Assembly (NCBI RefSeq): GCF_015354405.1
Contig: NZ_JADKYP010000054.1
Coordinates: 1-43,232, forward strand
Source: Nocardia sp. BSTN01
Lineage (GTDB): Bacteria; Actinomycetota; Actinomycetes; Mycobacteriales; Mycobacteriaceae
Reading direction: 5' to 3'
Length of the DNA stretch: 43,232 bases
Shown in pieces: positions 41,778 through 43,232 of this stretch. The notes beneath the pieces are model-generated. The model did no database searches. It saw only the letters and a list, made by a program, of their open reading frames with translations, and was not told the origin of the DNA. Positions within the stretch are counted from its first letter, which is position 1. Each line of letters begins with the position of its first letter. A program made the translations under genes and the position numbers.

Positions 41778-43121
41778 TCACCGCGGTGCGGGGCCCTGAT
41801 AGGGACGGAACCCCGGATGGAACGGACCGCCCGGACGCTGCGGCAGCTCGTCCTCGGCGGGCGGTTCGTCGAAATCCTCTGCGGCCGGGTCGCTTTCCTC
41901 GCCCTCGACGAATTCCTCGGCGGGCGGCCAGTTGCGGCGGACCCGGTTGCGGGGATCCGGCACCACCGCGAGCGCCGGGCGGCGCGGCGGCTGTTGCTCG
42001 GCCTCACCCGCGAGATCGCCGACCGGCGGGGCGATCACGCCGCCCTCGCGGTCCACCGCATCCGATGCCGGACGCTCGCCGGAGTCACGCGGGTCGCCGG
42101 GCCGCGGACCGGCCGGTGCGTCGGTGCCGCCGCGCCGAGTGTCCGCGCGGTCGATGCCGTCCACCTCGTCGGGCGCGAAACGGCCCTGGCCGCCGCGTAT
42201 TTCGCCGTCCCGGGGGCGGGGTGCGCGCTCGTCGCGGAAATCCTGGTCACCGAACCGGTCGTCACCGAACCGGTCGTCTCGACCGTGCTCGTCCTCGAAC
42301 CGGTCCTCGAATTCGTCGTCGAAACGCTCGAACCGGTCGCCGCGGCGCTCGTCGTAGTCGTCGAAGTCGTCGCCGCGGGCCGGGGCGATCGCCTCGTCGC
42401 GGTAGCGGTCGCGGAAACCCCGATCGGGTTCGCCCGGTTCGTCGGCGGCGTTCGGACGCGCACGACCGGGATCGTGCTGATCGGATTCCAGACGGCCGCG
42501 GTCGCCACCGGCAACCGGCGGCAGCACGTGCAGCAGACCCGAGAGCCGCAGCACGGAGTCGATCGCGGCTTCCCAATCCTTGGCCGCGGTGCCGACCGGC
42601 AGCATGCCGAGCGTCCAGTTGCCCTCACTCCACAACTGCTGCACGGTCGCCGGCAGCGTTTCGATGAAGTGGACCATCCGCTGGTCGACGGCGTGGCGAG
42701 CGACGTCCGGATTGGTCGCGAAGACCACGCGGTCGCCGATCGCGCCGAGCAGTTCCAGATCGGCGTCCTTGGGCGGGGAGGCGGTTTTGAGGCGCAGGTC
42801 GATATCGATGTCCGAGCCGATCTGGCGGCGCACGGCGACCAGCGTCGCGGCATCCTCCAGATCGAACAGAACGAACTTCTCGCCCTTGCGATTACCGGAG
42901 ACCACATCGATCGCGGACAGATACCCCAGTTTGGCCATCGCGCCCCGCCGCCATGTCGATGCCAGCGAAGGTTCGACCGAAACGTAGGTATATCCCTGGG
43001 ATTTGGCCCAGACCTGCCGTACGTGTCCGGTCCGCTGCCGCTGCACGCGATCGAAATACAGCAATACGATCGCACCCACCAGTGCGATCGCCGCGAGGCC
43101 GAACCAGATTGCTGCTGTCAT
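41778..43121 (-). CDS. Single-pass membrane protein with long charged tail (Rv0383c-like)
   Basis: A 447-residue protein. One N-terminal membrane helix (AIWFGLAAIALVGAIVLLYF, residues 4-23) is followed by a conserved soluble region of about 190 residues (HVRQVWAKSQGYTYVSVEPS, FVLFDLEDAATLVAVRRQIG, WTLGMLPVGTAAKDWEAAID). The last 230 residues are low-complexity Asp/Arg/Glu/Phe and Pro, including DRFGDDRFGD, encoded by a duplicated 15-bp unit near 42247-42276. Position beside pyrE and the N-terminal half match Rv0383c, a conserved protein of unknown function. The ATG at 43121 has TAGACT eight bases upstream, a leaderless layout; the frame extends to 43202 without homology. Confidence 0.85.
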   Translation of the reverse strand: MTAAIWFGLAAIALVGAIVLLYFDRVQRQRTGHVRQVWAKSQGYTYVSVEPSLASTWRRGAMAKLGYLSAIDVVSGNRKGEKFVLFDLEDAATLVAVRRQIGSDIDIDLRLKTASPPKDADLELLGAIGDRVVFATNPDVARHAVDQRMVHFIETLPATVQQLWSEGNWTLGMLPVGTAAKDWEAAIDSVLRLSGLLHVLPPVAGGDRGRLESDQHDPGRARPNAADEPGEPDRGFRDRYRDEAIAPARGDDFDDYDERRGDRFERFDDEFEDRFEDEHGRDDRFGDDRFGDQDFRDERAPRPRDGEIRGGQGRFAPDEVDGIDRADTRRGGTDAPAGPRPGDPRDSGERPASDAVDREGGVIAPPVGDLAGEAEQQPPRRPALAVVPDPRNRVRRNWPPAEEFVEGEESDPAAEDFDEPPAEDELPQRPGGPFHPGFRPYQGPAPR

Positions 43122-43232
43122 CGCCCCCGAGTCTAGTAGGTACGCCCTCGATTGCTCGCCCCGCACGAGCTGTGTTACCGGCGCCGTATCGAACAGAGGC
43201 ATACATCTACGAGCCGTACACCTTGGTGGGTC
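43122..43232. other. Right window edge
   Basis: No complete gene is seen. On the minus strand, codons from 43230 read PTKVYGS and stop at TAG 43209-43207, which could be the tail of a gene entering from the right, but seven codons cannot identify it. The -10-like TAGACT for the Rv0383c-like gene is at 43135-43130. Confidence 0.3.

Noticed and set aside
43207-43230. C-terminal tail PTKVYGS of a gene entering from the right
   Set aside because: Seven codons before a stop are too few to support a gene or a family.

Overview
The window is high-GC actinobacterial chromosome, densely coded on both strands with many GTG and a few TTG starts. It most resembles a mycolic-acid bacterium, probably Nocardia. 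The indicators are F420-dependent glucose-6-phosphate dehydrogenase (left edge), alpha-methylacyl-CoA racemase, a HadA/HadB-type fused dehydratase, an EmbR-like FHA regulator, DUF4185 (arabinanase-type) and GH76 (mannanase-type) glycosidases, an IdeR-type iron box and a SAM-IV riboswitch. Several blocks match gene order remembered from M. tuberculosis: purA-Rv0358-Rv0359, Rv0360c-Rv0361, fba-DedA-GH76, Rv0380c, pyrE-Rv0383c and Rv0390-metZ.

Left third (1-12.1 kb): start of fgd; a HAD-IIA phosphatase; a DJ-1/MarR operon with a 36-bp dyad operator over its start codon; a SAM-IV-controlled rhodanese-metZ operon; a small membrane protein; an iron-boxed ferredoxin/NADP reductase; an amidohydrolase; mcr; a large ATPase-LuxR regulator; a small secreted protein. 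A deletion scar follows, in which only the 3' ends of a CGNR regulator and an alpha/beta hydrolase survive.

Middle (12.1-30.8 kb): ogt, a MocR regulator, purA, Rv0358-like and M50 protease genes, a FUSC membrane protein, DUF3151, and an 896-residue Gly/Pro/Gln-rich single-pass membrane protein with GPGxQ pentapeptide repeats. Then come the fused dehydratase, DUF4185 protein, EmbR-like regulator, fba, two tandem DedA proteins and GH76. The EmbR-like gene directly upstream of the DUF4185 gene, near GH76, suggests locally controlled arabinan/mannan turnover in the envelope.

Right third (30.8-43.2 kb): a WYL regulator divergent from a UvrA-like ABC gene broken by one in-frame TAG; a TrmH-type methyltransferase; a NarL-type two-component pair; a frameshifted Uma2-family gene; two small membrane-protein genes; and a leftward series of an Rv0383c-like membrane protein, SDR, pyrE, fabH and lysoplasmalogenase. 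I saw no tRNA, rRNA, CRISPR array, insertion sequence or prophage. No single clearly undescribed system stands out. The best leads are the EmbR/DUF4185 pair, the repeat membrane protein with five T-x-x-I/L motifs, and the double-pseudogene scar. Gene-order comparisons and family assignments rest on recalled knowledge, not on searches.
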